DNA of 64,000 nt from positions 498,355 to 562,354 of the forward strand of contig CAJNDS010000114.1 in the NCBI GenBank assembly GCA_905221605.1, in the 5' to 3' direction. This DNA comes from Symbiodinium natans (Eukaryota > Sar > Dinophyceae > Suessiales > Symbiodiniaceae). The notes beneath the pieces are model-generated. The model saw only the letters and a list, made by a program, of their open reading frames with translations. It ran no database searches and had not been told where the DNA came from. The position numbers and the translations under genes are program-made. Shown here piece after piece: positions 10,736 through 21,454 of the stretch. Every line of letters starts with the position of its first letter. The stretch's first letter is position 1.

Positions 10736-10921
10736 GCACCTCCGCTGGCTGTGCCGTTTGTGCCCAAGTCCCTACTTCTGCAGGCGGAGGATCAGCACGA
10801 CTCCTGGACATTCGAGTTGCGACTTTCCACCTGCCTCAGCTGCTTGCTGCTTAGGCTCCTACCTTTCTCGCGTCGCTTGGAGGCTCTCTACAACGTGTCA
10901 GCCCTACCTGCGCAAAAATAG
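10736..10921 (+). CDS. Candidate terminal exon, unknown
   Basis: Acceptor CGTCGCAG; a 62-codon frame reads APPLAVPFVPKSLLLQAEDQ and SRRLEALYNVSALPAQK and stops at TAG 10919-10921. It may belong to the gene upstream, but the phase cannot be tested. Confidence 0.4.
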   Translation, partial: APPLAVPFVPKSLLLQAEDQHDSWTFELRLSTCLSCLLLRLLPFSRRLEALYNVSALPAQK

Positions 10922-10926
10922 CTCAG

Positions 10927-11094
10927 AATCCAAGGCTGCCGATGGCAGCATCCTGCGATATCCTGCATGACCTTCGGGAAGCAGATGAGGCAACGGTCAC
11001 GAGGCTCCTTGACCACACGCGCAGGCCCACGGGGAGGGAGCCTGACGGCGTTTCGAGTTGCGTTTCTGAGGGCAAAGAGCGACTGACCGGCTAA
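10927..11094 (+). CDS. Candidate exon, unknown
   Basis: After AGCTCAG the frame reads NPRLPMAASCDILHDLREAD then EATVTRLLDHTRRPTG, with stop TAA at 11092-11094. The HDLREADEATVTRLLDH segment looks helical. No family recognised. Confidence 0.4.
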   Translation, partial: NPRLPMAASCDILHDLREADEATVTRLLDHTRRPTGREPDGVSSCVSEGKERLTG

Positions 11095-11187
11095 TCTGCA
11101 GCTGAGGTGTTTGTCCGTAGAGTCTATGGCTGCGCGAGCCAGGTTCCCAGCACGAGGGGCGGCTTTCAATATTCGCAAGACTGACTT

Positions 11188-11288
11188 GGGCGTTTCCCAA
11201 AGTCGGGGTACCCCTTTCATACCCCAAGTAGAAAAGAATCCCTTCAAAAGGGACTCCCCAACAGGGTACCCCTATTTTTGGAAACCCC
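11188..11288. mobile_element. MITE family D (D2)
   Basis: GGGCGTTTCCCAAAGTCGGGG at the left matches CCCCTATTTTTGGAAACCCC at the right, with GGTACCCC boxes on both sides. Confidence 0.8.
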
Positions 11289-11472
11289 CTGCTGCGGAGA
11301 TTGGATTAGGTGACCTTTAAAGCCTTTTGGTTACCCCTAAACCCTAAACCCTAAACCCTAAACCCTAAACCCTAAACCCTAAACCCTAAACCCTAAACCC
11401 TAAACCCTAAACCCTAAACCCTAAACCCTAAACCCTAAACCCTAAACCCTAAACCCTAAACCCTAAATCCAG

Positions 11473-11547
11473 GTGCTGCGAAGCATGGGCCTGTGGCCAA
11501 CTCGGCGACCGTTGCGGCTCTTGCGTCTTCGGCACGGTTGTCCTTGA
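11473..11547 (+). CDS. Candidate short terminal exon
   Basis: Acceptor ATCCAG; the 25-codon frame reads VLRSMGLWPTRRPLRLLRLR and stops at TGA. It sits between two telomere-like tracts. Unknown function. Confidence 0.3.
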   Translation: MLRSMGLWPTRRPLRLLRLRHGCP

Positions 11548-11855
11548 CGTGCTGGTGTGGATTTCGGGGCAGAGTTCAAGTTGCTTGCAATGAGTTCCCC
11601 CCCGGCATGTGCAGGTACGTGACTTGCGGCTTTGGATTTACTGGGGCAGGCGTGGGAGTCAGATGAGAAGAAGCCTCCAAGCCCTAAACCCTAAACCCTA
11701 AACCCTAAACCCTAAACCCTAAACCCTAAGATGCTTGTAGTCTCTTTTCGGCTTCGAAGGTGACGGCTGGCAGGGCCCGGTCAGCATAGGCCTGCCGGGC
11801 GCAGTCTTAACGGAGCCGGGCTCAACTCTCCCATGAGGCTTACGGTCTTTTGCTT

Positions 11856-12147
11856 TGGGTTCAGGGTTTAGGGTACAGGGCTTACGGTCCTTTGTTTTGG
11901 GTTCAGGGTTTAGGGTTTAGGGTTTAGGGTTTAGGGTTCAGGGTTCAGGGTTTAGGGTTTAGGGTTTAGGGTTTAGGGTTTAGGGGGTTGGGGTTCAGGG
12001 TTTGGGGTTTAGGGTTTAGGGTTTAGGGTTTAGGGTTTAGGGGGTTGGGGTTCAGGGTTTAGGGTTCAGGGTTCAGGGTTCAGGGTTCAGGGTTCAGGGT
12101 TTAGGGTTCGGAGTTAAGGGTTCGGGGTTAAGGGTTCAGGGTTTAGG
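11856..12147. repeat. Degenerate TTTAGGG array with TTCAGGG and TTGGGG variants
   Basis: Nearly 300 bases of TTTAGGG mixed with TTCAGGG, GGTTGGGG and TTCGGGG units; among the most diverged long tracts in the window. Confidence 0.9.
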
Positions 12148-12217
12148 GGGCACATTGTAGCTCATGCAGCAGGTAGGGCTACGATGACGCCTCGGCATTG
12201 CAACGGCTCATCGCTTG

Positions 12218-12285
12218 TCAGGCATCTTCCTTGGCCTTCACAGTCTTCTGAAGAGCAGACCAGGCCCCCTCTGGCCGGCACTGAC
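12218..12285 (-). CDS. Minus-strand terminal exon, unknown
   Basis: On the complement, after an acceptor TCAAGTCAG beside MITE F1, the frame reads RPEGAWSALQKTVKAKEDA and stops. The upstream coding segment (12400-12640, minus) stays open through F1. Function unknown. Confidence 0.4.
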
Positions 12286-12287
12286 TT

Positions 12288-12395
12288 GATAGCCCAGTGG
12301 TACCCTTTACCCTGTTTTGGGTTATGGGTTCCCTTATAGAGTAACCAACCCAAAAAGTGTGGTCTTTTTCAAAAGATGGTTGCTGGGCTACTAAG
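12288..12395. mobile_element. MITE family F (F1)
   Basis: GATAGCCCAGTGGTACCC at the left; the inverse GGTTGCTGGGCTACTAAG at the right. The core holds inverted TTTTGGGTTGG boxes. On the minus strand its end offers TTA|GTAGCC as a donor. Confidence 0.75.
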
Positions 12396-12399
12396 TTGA

Positions 12400-12645
12400 A
12401 TGTATGAGTTTTCCCTATACGTAGTAGGCAGGGTATTTTCCCATAGACAGTATAGATGATGCCCGGTGGCAACCCCTGCACTGTCCCCCAAACTCGAAGC
12501 ACCAGGCTCCCGCATCGTCGACGCGCCAGCAGCTTGTGCGCACCAGCCGTTCAGTTGTTGTTCCGTCTCAGGCTTCGGGAAACCCGCAGAGTCCCAAAGC
12601 ACAAGAAGAACCTGAGCCCACCAAACCGGCCCCCCCCCCCCCACC
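12400..12645 (-). CDS. Minus-strand exon-like open frame, unknown
   Basis: The complement reads AQVLLVLWDSAGFPKPETEQ and GWCAQAAGASTMREPGASSL in one frame, and LRVWGTVQGLPPGIIYTVYG in another, so a splice between them is likely. Together with the exon at 12218-12285 this suggests a minus-strand gene around MITE F1. Confidence 0.35.
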
Positions 12646-12804
12646 CCACCAAAACGTCTGGGTGTTCAGGGTTTAGGGTTTAGGGTAAACCCTGAGCCCT
12701 AAACCTTGAAAACCTGCCTCCTCCTCCCAAGCCACAACGTCTCGGGGGCAGGTTTCAACATGGTTTTTAGTTCTTACTACCCTGAATCCCGTACATAATC
12801 CTTC

Positions 12805-13315
12805 TAAACCCATAAACCCCAAACCCCAAAGCCTAAACCTTAAACCCCAAACCCCAAACCCTAAACCCTAAACTTGCAACCCTAAACCCTAAACCCTAAA
12901 ACCCTAAAACCCTAAAACCCTACAACCCTAAAACCCTAAAACCCTACAACCCTAAAAACCCTAAAACCCTAAAACCCAAAAAAACTTAAAACCCTAAACC
13001 CTAAACCCCAAACCCCAGTTACTCCCAAAGGCCATGGAGGCGAACCCAAGCTTCTGGCCTGGTGAGACGGAGCCGCGGTGACTCGCCGTCATAGGGTTTA
13101 CGGTTTAGGGTTCAGGGTTCAGGGTTTCGGGTTTAGGGTACCCTAAACCCTAAACCCTAAACCCTAAACCCTAAAAACCCTAAACCCTAAACCCTAAACC
13201 CTAAACCCTAAACCCTAAACCCTAAACCCTAAACCCTAAACCCTAAACCCTAAACCCTAAACCCTAAACCCTAAACCCTAAACCCTAAACCCTAAACCCT
13301 AAACCCTAAACCCTC
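12805..13315. repeat. CCCTAAAA/CCCTAAA arrays
   Basis: An 8-bp variant (CCCTAAAA, CCCTACAA) from 12895 to 12990 is followed by a short unique spacer and a clean 7-bp array at 13138-13315. No gene between. Confidence 0.9.
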
Positions 13316-13404
13316 CAAGCACCCCTAGGACAGAAACATCTCTTGCCTCGGTTGTCGGTCCAAGAAACTAGCTTTGTGACTTCAGGAAGTTTAGGGTTTA
13401 GGGT

Positions 13405-13629
13405 CTAGGGTTTCATTAGTCGCTTTTCGCTGATTTGTGTTTGCTTCGGGGAGGGGTGGGGTTGTGCAGACTGTTCTGTGGAGTTACGCTGGCCGTTTTC
13501 GAGCGCAGCCTTTGCTTTTCGTTGGTTGGTTTTGTCAGGGACCAGCCAATAATCAAAGTGTAGAGGGGTTCCAAGAGGCTGCATGAAGAGGCCGACTCTT
13601 GTATGAGCTGCTCCAGGACTCACGGTCAC
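13405..13629 (-). CDS. Minus-strand open frame, unknown
   Basis: The complement reads LFMQPLGTPLHFDYWLVPDK in one frame; a second minus frame is also open, so the exact frame is unsure. It follows the exon at 13640-13697 in the minus direction. Confidence 0.3.
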   Translation of the reverse strand: MTVSPGAAHTRVGLFMQPLGTPLHFDYWLVPDKTNQRKAKAALENGQRNSTEQSAQPHPSPKQTQISEKRLMKP

Positions 13630-13639
13630 TACACTTCAC

Positions 13640-13697
13640 CATGCTTTCTCTGCGCTTTCTCCGAAACTCTCCGGGCCCCCAGCCTGAGGTCGAACTT
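13640..13697 (-). CDS. Minus-strand exon, unknown
   Basis: On the complement an acceptor ACCAG is followed by KFDLRLGARRVSEKAQRKH and a donor CATG|GTGAAG. Clean boundaries, unrecognised protein. Confidence 0.4.
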
Positions 13698-13907
13698 CTG
13701 GTACATGGCAGATGAGCAGTTTCCAAGGACGCAGGGTTTAAAGGGTTCGGGTTGACATGGGGTTTAAGTAGGGTTTAGGGTTTGGGGTCTAATCAGGGTG
13801 GGTTTGTTTGCCAGTGGTTCGTGCCCAGCGATCCACAAGCCCGCATAGAGCGAAAGCCCTAAACCCTAAACCCTAAACCCTAAACCCCAAACCTTAAACC
13901 TTGCAAG

Positions 13908-14400
13908 GATGGAGGAGGAAGCCCTGCGCTTGAGGCCGGGTCTGGAGCCATCCAGAGGTGAACGGTTTTTTGTTTTTTGAAGGCTTTCTTTACAGGCTTG
14001 CTGAGGTTTTTTTCTTTATGGTGTTTTGTAGGGTTTCTTGGTTTTAGGCGTGTAGGGTCGGCACATACTCCGACATGGACTGAAGATGTTCTTCGCCTCC
14101 CATCGCGGCCGGAGGATGTACGGCTTTGGGTTTTCCTACGCGCGGCGGCTGCCTCGGGAGGCTGGTCCCTGCATGCGTGGCATGCCGTGCTGCAGTCGGC
14201 GGTTGCGGGGGAAAGCAGGTTTAGAGTCTAGGGTTTAGGGTTTCGGGTTTAGGGTTTAGGGTTTAGGGTTTAGGGTTTAGGGTTTAGGGTTTAGCTGCCC
14301 AGACGCGAGCACGTTTGCAGGCACTGGCAACCCGCCTGGAGCGGGACAATGTGCCGCAAAGCCTTTTCCGTGGCCTGGCTCAGCCAAGCCCTTGTCAGCT
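13908..14400 (+). CDS. Three-exon gene segment, unknown
   Basis: Exons 13908-13957 (MEEEALRLRPGLEPSR), 14086-14218 (VLRLPSRPEDVRLWVFLRAA, SLHAWHAVLQSAVAGES) and 14321-about 14400 join with matching phases. Donors are AGAG|GTGAAC and AGCAG|GTTTAG; acceptors TTGCAAG, CTGAAG and TTTGCAG. In the third exon the phase-matched frame reads GTMCRKAFSVAWLSQALVSF; the frame ALATRLERDNVPQSLFRGLA is also open. No domain recognised. Confidence 0.45.
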
Positions 14401-14567
14401 TTTCCAACCCCAAACCCTAAACCCCAAACCCTAAACCCTAAACCCTAAACCCTAAACCCTAAACCCTAAACCCTAAACCCTAAACCCTAAACCCTAAACC
14501 CTAAACCCTAAACCCTAAACCCTAAACCCTAAACCGTGCGTGCCACTTAAGCTACTTGCGATTGCAG

Positions 14568-14626
14568 GTCGCGAGTTCGATGGCATCATCTATGGGAAGG
14601 CCCAAGCTACGCTGTGGAGATGCGTG
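14568..14626 (+). CDS. Exon, unknown
   Basis: Acceptor GATTGCAG, frame REFDGIIYGKAQATLWRCV, donor GTG|GTAGGT. It lies between two CCCTAAA arrays and may continue the gene at 13908-14400. Confidence 0.4.
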
Positions 14627-14823
14627 GTAGGTGGCATTAGGAAAGTCTTCCACCAAGCCCGCGGATGCGTCTAAACCCTAAACCCTAAACCCTAAACCCT
14701 AAACCCTGAACCCTGAACCTTGAACCCTAAACCCTAAACCCTAAACCCTAAACCCTAAACCCTATACCCTAAACCCTAAACCCTGAACCCTGAACCCTAA
14801 ACCCTAAACCCTGAAACCGCCAG

Positions 14824-14962
14824 GGGGTGATGGAAAGCTCCTCCGGACTCCCTTTTTCCTGCCATGAGGTCGGTCCCAACCAGGCCTGCGATCCTTTGCC
14901 CTTCTTCGATGAGGTCCAGGCGGCGGGGTACCCCGGCGAGGCCCGAAAGCACACAGAAAAAT
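14824..14962 (+). CDS. Exon ending at a MITE, unknown
   Basis: Acceptor CCGCCAG; the frame reads GVMESSSGLPFSCHEVGPNQ then DPLPFFDEVQAAGYPGEARK up to MITE D3. A downstream segment (15067-15168) reads RRHIGSLQRVALIYGGDFGL, so D3 probably occupies the intron. Unknown function. Confidence 0.4.
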
Positions 14963-15065
14963 GGGGGTTTACGATCTTAGGGGTACCTTGTTGGGGTCTT
15001 CATGATAAGGGAATCCTATTATTCGGGGCTCCATATTAGGGGTCCCCCCATTTTCGTAAACCCCC
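14963..15065. mobile_element. MITE family D (D3)
   Basis: ATGGGGGTTTACGATCTTAGG at the left; CCCATTTTCGTAAACCCCC at the right; core GGGTCTTCATGATAAGGGAA. Confidence 0.8.
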
Positions 15066-15066
15066 A

Positions 15067-15170
15067 AATCGCGATCGTCTCGTTCTTCGCCGGCATATCG
15101 GAAGCTTGCAGCGCGTGGCCCTCATCTACGGCGGCGACTTTGGGCTGGAGACGAAGTTGCCGGCACCTTA
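15067..15170 (+). CDS. Exon-like segment after MITE D3
   Basis: The frame RRHIGSLQRVALIYGGDFGL then ETKLPAP ends at TAG just before a telomere-like tract. Likely the next exon of the gene at 14824-14962; the acceptor is uncertain. Confidence 0.3.
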
Positions 15171-15225
15171 GGGTTTAGCGTTTAGGGTTTAGGGTCAGAT
15201 CACGCGCAGGGTCGGCAATAAAAAG

Positions 15226-15409
15226 ACACCCCGGAGCCCAACTCTCGCATCAGGGTGGCCCAGCACGCGCGTATCTTCTCCGGCCACGGCGTCATCTTCT
15301 TCCGTGAGATGGTGGCTCCCATGGAGGACTTCCACTGGGTGCCGGCCCAGGTCTACCCCAGGGCCTGCCCCCTGCCTGCAGGATTGCTGGGGGAGACTGT
15401 GGACTTTCT
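15226..15409 (+). CDS. Exon, unknown
   Basis: The frame reads PEPNSRIRVAQHARIFSGHG, VIFFREMVAPMEDFHWVPAQ and VYPRACPLPAGLLGETVDF, ending at a strong donor CT|GTAAGG. The long purine repeat follows in the intron. Sequence bias supports coding; no family recognised. Confidence 0.45.
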
Positions 15410-15454
15410 GTAAGGGTATTCGAGTTATTCCCTGTTGGGCTTGGAAGAAGGAGA

Positions 15455-15572
15455 AGCAGAAGAAGAAGAAGAAGAAGAAGAAGAAGAAGAAGAAGAAGAA
15501 GAAGAAGAAGAAGAAGAAGAAGAAGAAGAAGAAGAAGAAGAAGAAGAAGAAGAAGAAGAAGAAGAAGAAGAC
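15455..15572. repeat. (GAA)n microsatellite
   Basis: About 115 bases of near-perfect AGA/GAA triplets. The long Lys, Glu, Phe or Leu open frames across it are artefacts. Confidence 0.95.
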
Positions 15573-15670
15573 GAAGAAGAAGTGAGAGAGAGGAGTGCGC
15601 GTTGCATCCAGCCAAGTGCCCGGTTCACTCCGGAAGCTCATGATGGCGCCGAAGCTCGACAGCTGTTCAG

Positions 15671-15853
15671 TATCCATCATGCGATGTTTGCCTGTGCCGT
15701 GCAAGTCCAGGCTATACTGATCCAGTGTGGAAGCAGTTCTTCCACCTGTGGCATCAGCGCTTGGATTGCTGGGGGTGCCCTGAGATCGATGTGCCAGTGC
15801 GAGAGCAGCTGTGGGTGACCTGCCCGCAGCCAGGGAGCCGAATGCGCGTTTAA
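15671..15853 (+). CDS. Terminal exon, unknown Cys/Trp-rich tail
   Basis: After an acceptor GCTGTTCAG a 61-codon frame reads YPSCDVCLCRASPGYTDPVW, QFFHLWHQRLDCWGCPEIDV and ends GSRMRV at TAA 15851-15853. CDVC and CWGC pairs may bind metal, but I do not recognise the family. Confidence 0.4.
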   Translation, partial: YPSCDVCLCRASPGYTDPVWKQFFHLWHQRLDCWGCPEIDVPVREQLWVTCPQPGSRMRV

Positions 15854-16180
15854 CTTGTTGAGATACCTGCAGCCGTGTAGGTTTATAAGTATTAACCGAA
15901 CAAAACTAACTTCCCGAAACCAAGGGTATCAGACCTCCGAGCTGACTCTGTCGGTGGCAGCTTTAAGCTGTGGGCCCCATACGAAGAGAACCATACCGCG
16001 GAGGCCCCAAAAAACACATAGCTTTGGTTCGCCGTCCCATTTCAAAGGATAGCCTTCGTCAAATGGCTGGCGGCCTTCCATGGGTCACAGGCGTGGCGTG
16101 TTGTGCTGGGAAGTCCTCTGATGTGTCATGTTACACGTAAAATGGTTTAGGGTTTAGGGTTTAGGTTTAGGGTTTCACGT
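15854..16180. other. No gene recognised
   Basis: Weak open frames only, then a short TTTAGGG tract at 16144-16176. Confidence 0.4.
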
Positions 16181-16185
16181 CACCG

Positions 16186-16341
16186 GTGCCGTGCATGAAA
16201 GACCCCATGGTAGGTGCAGGCGAGCGGCAGGTCTTGGTTCCCTGTTGGAGTGGCTTGGCACTGCTGGCCGTGCCTGTGCTTGCTGGAGACTTGCAAGTGG
16301 AGCTGCTCGGTCATGATGCAGGGAGGGTGGGGGCGGTCTGA
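16186..16341 (+). CDS. Terminal exon-like frame, unknown
   Basis: The frame reads VPCMKDPMVGAGERQVLVPC then GLALLAVPVLAGDLQVELLG and stops at TGA 16339-16341. A hydrophobic centre is visible. It starts right after a telomere-like tract. Confidence 0.35.
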   Translation: MPCMKDPMVGAGERQVLVPCWSGLALLAVPVLAGDLQVELLGHDAGRVGAV

Positions 16342-16610
16342 CGAGCTATGACGAGTTGCTGCAGTAAACCCCTGATCCCTAAAACCCCCCCCTTTGACCC
16401 TCAAACTGCAGAATGGTGAGCTCTTGCCCTAAAATTTTGGGAATACGTACGCTGTTATGGAGACCCCAAGACCAAATCTGGGGTACGCATTTTTCTTCGG
16501 GGAGCTACGATTGGGAAACGTACCTTCCGAGAACTAGTGCTAAATTTTGGGAAGGCCCTTTTCCCCGCAGTTGCGGTCTCGCCCTCAAATGGCCCAAAAT
16601 CCCTTTTGAG

Positions 16611-16671
16611 GAAGCCATCGGCCGACGAGCTCGGACAAAGATGCGGCTTCTTCTACTTGCAGCTGCGCAAG
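16611..16671 (+). CDS. Exon, unknown
   Basis: Acceptor CTTTTGAG, frame KPSADELGQRCGFFYLQLRK, donor AAG|GTGGGT. The 16400-16600 region upstream holds a palindrome CCCTAAAATTTTGGG that recurs. Confidence 0.4.
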
Positions 16672-16679
16672 GTGGGTCA

Positions 16680-17820
16680 GGGTTTCATGTTTAGGGTTTA
16701 GGGCTCAGGAACCGAACCCGAGGACTCACACCCAAAGCCACACTCAATATCCCTGCAAACCCCGATTGCTGCCAAAGGCCAAACGTCCACGCGCAAACCG
16801 TGTGACATCTTATGACCCCTGAACCCCAAGCCCTAAACCCCAATCCACCCTCCGCCCCGGCCTGGACACGCTTGCACTGGAAGTGTAGGGTTTAGGGTTT
16901 AGGGTTTTGGGGTTTAGGGGGTCAGGTTTGAAATCACAACTACTTCGAAGAGCTGCAGGCATCAAGGATTCAGATGTCTCTGTCGCAATGGGCAATCTGC
17001 AGGGCGCCAGTTCTCTCATCCCAAAGGCTCAAACAATCGGGACACACCCGAGTGGCATGTGCGAACGGCCCCACGCATCATGCATACACCCCAGGATATT
17101 CATGAACATAGGGTCAAGCACACCAAATATCACCAAATCAATCGATGTGGATGGCTGCTGAGATTTTTTGGCAAGACTTCAACTCAGAGTACTTACTTCT
17201 AGTATCTACTGTCCCTTGCTTGCATGCGCATGGCAACCGTAAATACAAAGACACATCTACACCTGACAAAACAAGCAATGGCCTGGCAGGCCCGGTGGCG
17301 TCTGGTCTTTCGAAAGTGGCGCCGAGGCCTTTTTTTCGGGGCCTCCAAGGCTTTGAGGGATGTCTGGCTCTGGAGGTTCGGATCTTTAGGTTTAGGGTTG
17401 CTGTCGGATGCTGGTTGCCACCTGTGTGGCCTCTGCTGCACCGAAACCATCAGAGCCCAAAGTCTCCCACTTTAACAAGCCCTTTAAAACAAGCAAACCC
17501 CTAATGCCATCGTTGTGCCCAACATGTTAATGTCCACCAGAGGTGCCTGAGGTTCTTTCTTTTTCTGCCAGCTGATCAGGGTTTAGGGTTTAGGGTTTAG
17601 GGTTTAGGGTTTAGGTTCAGCATCTCTGGTCCAAGCATTCACTAAGGGTTTTTGTCATCACCCTACGTGTTTGGCATCACCCCTCCCAGATCCCTTTTCA
17701 TCTGAATTACATATCTTCTTTCTTACTTTAGTTGATCATTTAGCTCGCAACATTCTTTCTCGATTCGGCACCGTCTAGTCAATTCGGCACACGGATAATA
17801 CACAGCCGCATCGGTTTTCT
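16680..17820. other. No confident gene
   Basis: An open frame at 17281-17475 reads RLVFRKWRRGLFFGASKALR, with no firm boundaries. The rest is telomere-like tract (17579-17618) and T-rich unique sequence. Confidence 0.35.
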
Positions 17821-17825
17821 GGGTT

Positions 17826-18440
17826 TTTTGACCAAAACCGAGCCTTCACCGGTTTCAGGATTTCCAGTTTTTCAAGGTTTTTCAAGGTTTTTCAAGGTTT
17901 TTCAGAGTTTCAGTGTTTTTTTAAGGTTTTTCAATGTTTTTCAGGGTGTTTCAGGGTTTTTAAGCCTCAGTTCTGATGAAGGGCCGCCCCTGCGACCTTT
18001 TCACAGCCTAGTTTTGGTCAAGGGGGGGTGGTATTTTTCAATTTTAAATGCAAAATAGTCTTCGGAGACCCCCCTTGCCGCAAACTCCGACCCCCCCTTG
18101 AGAGCGGGTTCCTATTAAAATGCGATTTTTTAGTACCGAAATCGACGGTCCTGGGTGGGCTCTCGTTTTCTGGATTTTGATCAAACACTGAGCCTTCACC
18201 GGTTTCAGGATTTTCAAGTTTGTCAAGGTTTTTCAAGGTTTTCAGAGTTTTTCAATGTTTTTTTTAAGGTTTTTCAATGTTTTTCAGGGTGTTTCAGGGT
18301 TTTTAAGCCTCAGTTCTGAGAGGGAAAGTTTGCCTCCAAAAACACCCCAAATCGGCCCGGGTCCCTATTAAAAATGCGATTTTTTAGTACTGAAATCGAC
18401 GGTTCTCGTTGGGCTCTCGTTGTCTGGATTTTTTGACCAA
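17826..18440. repeat. Direct repeat of about 250-350 bp, two copies, with TTTTTCAAGG minisatellite
   Basis: GAGCCTTCACCGGTTTCAGG occurs near 17841 and 18190; AATGCGATTTTTTAGTAC occurs near 18117 and 18372. Each copy contains TTTTTCAAGG or TTTTTCAGGG steps of differing number. Confidence 0.85.
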
Positions 18441-18599
18441 AACGGCCCCTCCCAGCCAAGAGGAACCAAGTGCCTGGGAGGCCCCAGAGAGGCCCCTGAA
18501 CCCTAAATCCTGAATCCTAAATCCTAAATCCTAAATCCTAAATCCTAAATCCTAAATCCTAAACCCTAAACGACCAAACCGGGAGCACGGCCCCATTAA

Positions 18600-19740
18600 G
18601 GTTTAAATATACATAGGTAGAGAGGGTTCAGGGTTTAGGGTTTAGGGTCCCAATCGGCGTTCTGATTCGAGTAGAACTTAGCAGAATGTTGTTAAGAAAA
18701 AGGTTTTGCTATCGAAGATCTAAACGTGGAGAGGAGTTGGAATGACAACGGACATATCACTGTGGTGCGACGGAAGTCAGTGAACTAGACCCTAAACCGT
18801 AAACCCTAAACCGTAAACCGTAAACCCTAAACATAAAACCTAAACCCTAAACCCTAAACCCAAACCCTTAACATCGAAAAAGGATCTAAACAGCAGAGGG
18901 CAAGCCCACGCTTTCAAACAAAAGGCCGCGAATCGACGAATGTCATCCAAGTCTCGGGGTGAAACTGTTCTCAATCAAGGAATGCAGTGTTTCTTTGAAT
19001 GAATTACAAGACACCGTGTTGCAAATAATTTACACATGAACAACTGCATACTGCGTGGCAATGATCTGAAGGATTGCTAACACCACATTGGGTTTATGCT
19101 TGTACTAATGTTAATGATGAAATCTCAATGCTGTGATTTTTTGCGTTTGTTGAAGCTTTCAAAATCTTTGCATTTCAGGTTTTTGTTAGAAGCTCAAAAG
19201 TTTCATTGTTTAACTTATCAAAGCTTGACAGCTCTCCACTGTCCCGGGCCCGGTAACTGTAGCAACTTAAGCTTTAGAAAAAAACGCCCTCAATGAAAAT
19301 TAGCAACATGTTAAAGTTTCACATAAAATTCGAGACGTAGGAATTTAAAATCTTCCTGAGTCACACTGGTCCAGGAAGTTTACAATTTAAAAGAATCAAA
19401 AGCATGTCCTTAACAGCAGCGTTTTTCAAATTCTTCTGTTTTAGAATCACACAACTGTCTTTAAGGAATCAACAAATTTCTGTATTTATGTTGCTCTTAT
19501 CATTCTCTTCATAATGTTCTTGGATTTCATGAACCACAGTGCATTCCCGCTATCATTGCAGCACCATGACCATGATTCCTTTGACTCCAATCTGAATTCG
19601 ATTGAATTCTCAGATCCGCAATTTGAGTGATTAGTTGTCAATCAACGAATTCGTCCTGCTTTGGCTGGCCCCCATCAAGCCCTAAACCCTAAACCCTAAA
19701 CCCTAAACCCTAAACCCCAAAGCCAAAAGCCCTAAACCCC
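18600..19740. other. AT-rich unique region, no gene recognised
   Basis: Lower GC than the rest of the window, especially 18900-19660, with stops in all frames apart from one 66-codon leucine-rich frame. Two telomere-like tracts lie within or beside it. Confidence 0.5.
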
Positions 19741-19755
19741 GAATGTTCCCGCCAG

Positions 19756-19843
19756 GCGCCGAAGCATTTCGCGAGGCGTTCGGCGTCAGCCTACGGGAGG
19801 TCCGGGTGTTTGTGGACTCCGCTTGCCGTGGGTCAGGCGGGTT
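19756..19843 (+). CDS. Exon, unknown (intact duplicate copy 1)
   Basis: Acceptor CGCCAG; the frame reads AEAFREAFGVSLREVRVFVD then SACRGSGGF. The matching segment at 37264-37362 has lost the frame (in-frame TAG), so this copy is the less damaged one. No family recognised. Confidence 0.45.
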
Positions 19844-20781
19844 CAGGGCTCTGAGTCAATGGTTCTGGGTTCGGTCCAGGGTTTAGTTTTTAGAAATTTG
19901 ACTTTAAGGGTTGCTCCGCACCTTCAGTGTGGAGTTGTTGGCTTTCGACACAAGCATTCTCCCGGAGTGCCCCCAGACTGGAGTGCTCTAGAGACTCCTG
20001 CAGAGCATCCCTGCGGAGTGGCCCGCCCGCCCTCGGATCCGCGGGGTCACCGACCGAAAATCCTGCAGAGAACCCCGCAGAGTAGCCCTAGAGCCCCAGA
20101 GAATCCCGCAGAGAGTGAGGAGAATCCAGAGAATTGCCCAAGAATCCTGCAAGGTCCAGCCAGACATTCCAGCACCACATTCCACAGAGTATCTACACAC
20201 ATATGAGCGTTTATCTAATGGTCCTCGTGTGGCATTTAGTAGGCAGCGGCCCACACGACGTTGAGATATGCCTCTGCGAAAGATCCGCGTTGGGATTGCG
20301 AAAATATTATTTCGCGAAAGTTCTTACATAGCCCAGGTCTTGTTCTGTGTTGCCAGCAGATTCCAGTCTTTCAGTTTCCTGCTAGACTGCCCGGATGGCT
20401 CCGAAATCCTCGCAGAGTCAGTTCTCAGGGCTGGATATTTGGCGAAAGTTCCGCGAAAGCCCCGCATAAGGGATTCATATCGCTGAAATAATGAAGCCAA
20501 TCCATTGCAGAAGGAACTGCAAGGCCCTGTATGGTTCTGGACTTGAACCCTAAGCCTGCAACCCTGGACCCTAAACCCCAAACCCCAACCCTTAAGGCTC
20601 AAATTTGCTTGTTGAAGCTTAAGGAACTAGACCTTGATCTGGGCTAATAGCATAAACCTGCACCGCGATGGGTTTGCGAACGTTTTGCGAACGTGTTTTT
20701 TGTGAGGACGGTTCTTTCGGGATGAAAGAATGTAGATCACAGCTCATATATATGTACATACACATGGGCAAAAGCTTGCAG

Positions 20782-20880
20782 ACGGCGGCCTCTTTGACGC
20801 GCGCTTCTGGAATGAAGCAAGGCTGCCGCTGTCAGAGCTCCGGACAACAAAAGCAGTTCTCAAAAAGCTTTTCGACTGGG
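20782..20880 (+). CDS. Exon, unknown
   Basis: Acceptor AAGCTTGCAG; the frame reads GGLFDARFWNEARLPLSELR then TTKAVLKKLFDWG; donor GG|GTTTAC. Strong coding character; protein not recognised. Confidence 0.5.
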
Positions 20881-21333
20881 GTTTACAGTGCCTGGAGGTT
20901 GATTGATGGGTTCTTCGTCTTTTGCGCTTGCATGCTGTTTGTTGGCTCGCATTGTCCCTTGGCTTGGCGAAAGTCACAACGTGATTTGCCAGCGACATAG
21001 CTCCCAGTGTCGACTGTATGGATGTCGTGCAGTAATCTAACGCTTGTGAATCAGATGGCTTCGTCCACAGCGCTCCCCCAGGCCAGTACTAGGCGCACTC
21101 TCCCCAGCTTGGGTGCGGAGGTCAGAACAGACCCCAGGTATTCGGCGACATTCGGCGCGATTCGGCGAGATGTCGCCGTCAGCAGTTGAACAAACGACTG
21201 CGTCCCCAACGGTCAGCAAGCCAAAAGGTTCCCTGCACAGACCAGACAAGAGAAGAAGCCCTCCAGCACAGGCAACATACAACACGCACACGCACGCACC
21301 CCGAAAGCCAAGCTAACTATCGGCTTGGGAGCT

Positions 21334-21454
21334 TGTCTGGCTGTCTCTAAATAGGGAATGAGGGAACGAGGTGCTCTATGTAATCCCTTCAGGTTGATAT
21401 ATATATATATATATACATGGCCCCGAATTCCCTCATTCCCTACTAAGAGCCAGC
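21334..21454. mobile_element. MITE family E (E2)
   Basis: GGCTGTCTCTAAATAGGGAAT at the left; ATTCCCTACTAAGAGCCAGC at the right, with a TATATATA core. Confidence 0.8.

Noticed and set aside
15195-15818. Long Lys, Glu, Phe, Leu or Ser frames around 15.5 kb
   Set aside because: They are translations of the (GAA)n microsatellite. Only the flanking parts (15226-15409, 15671-15853) look like coding sequence.
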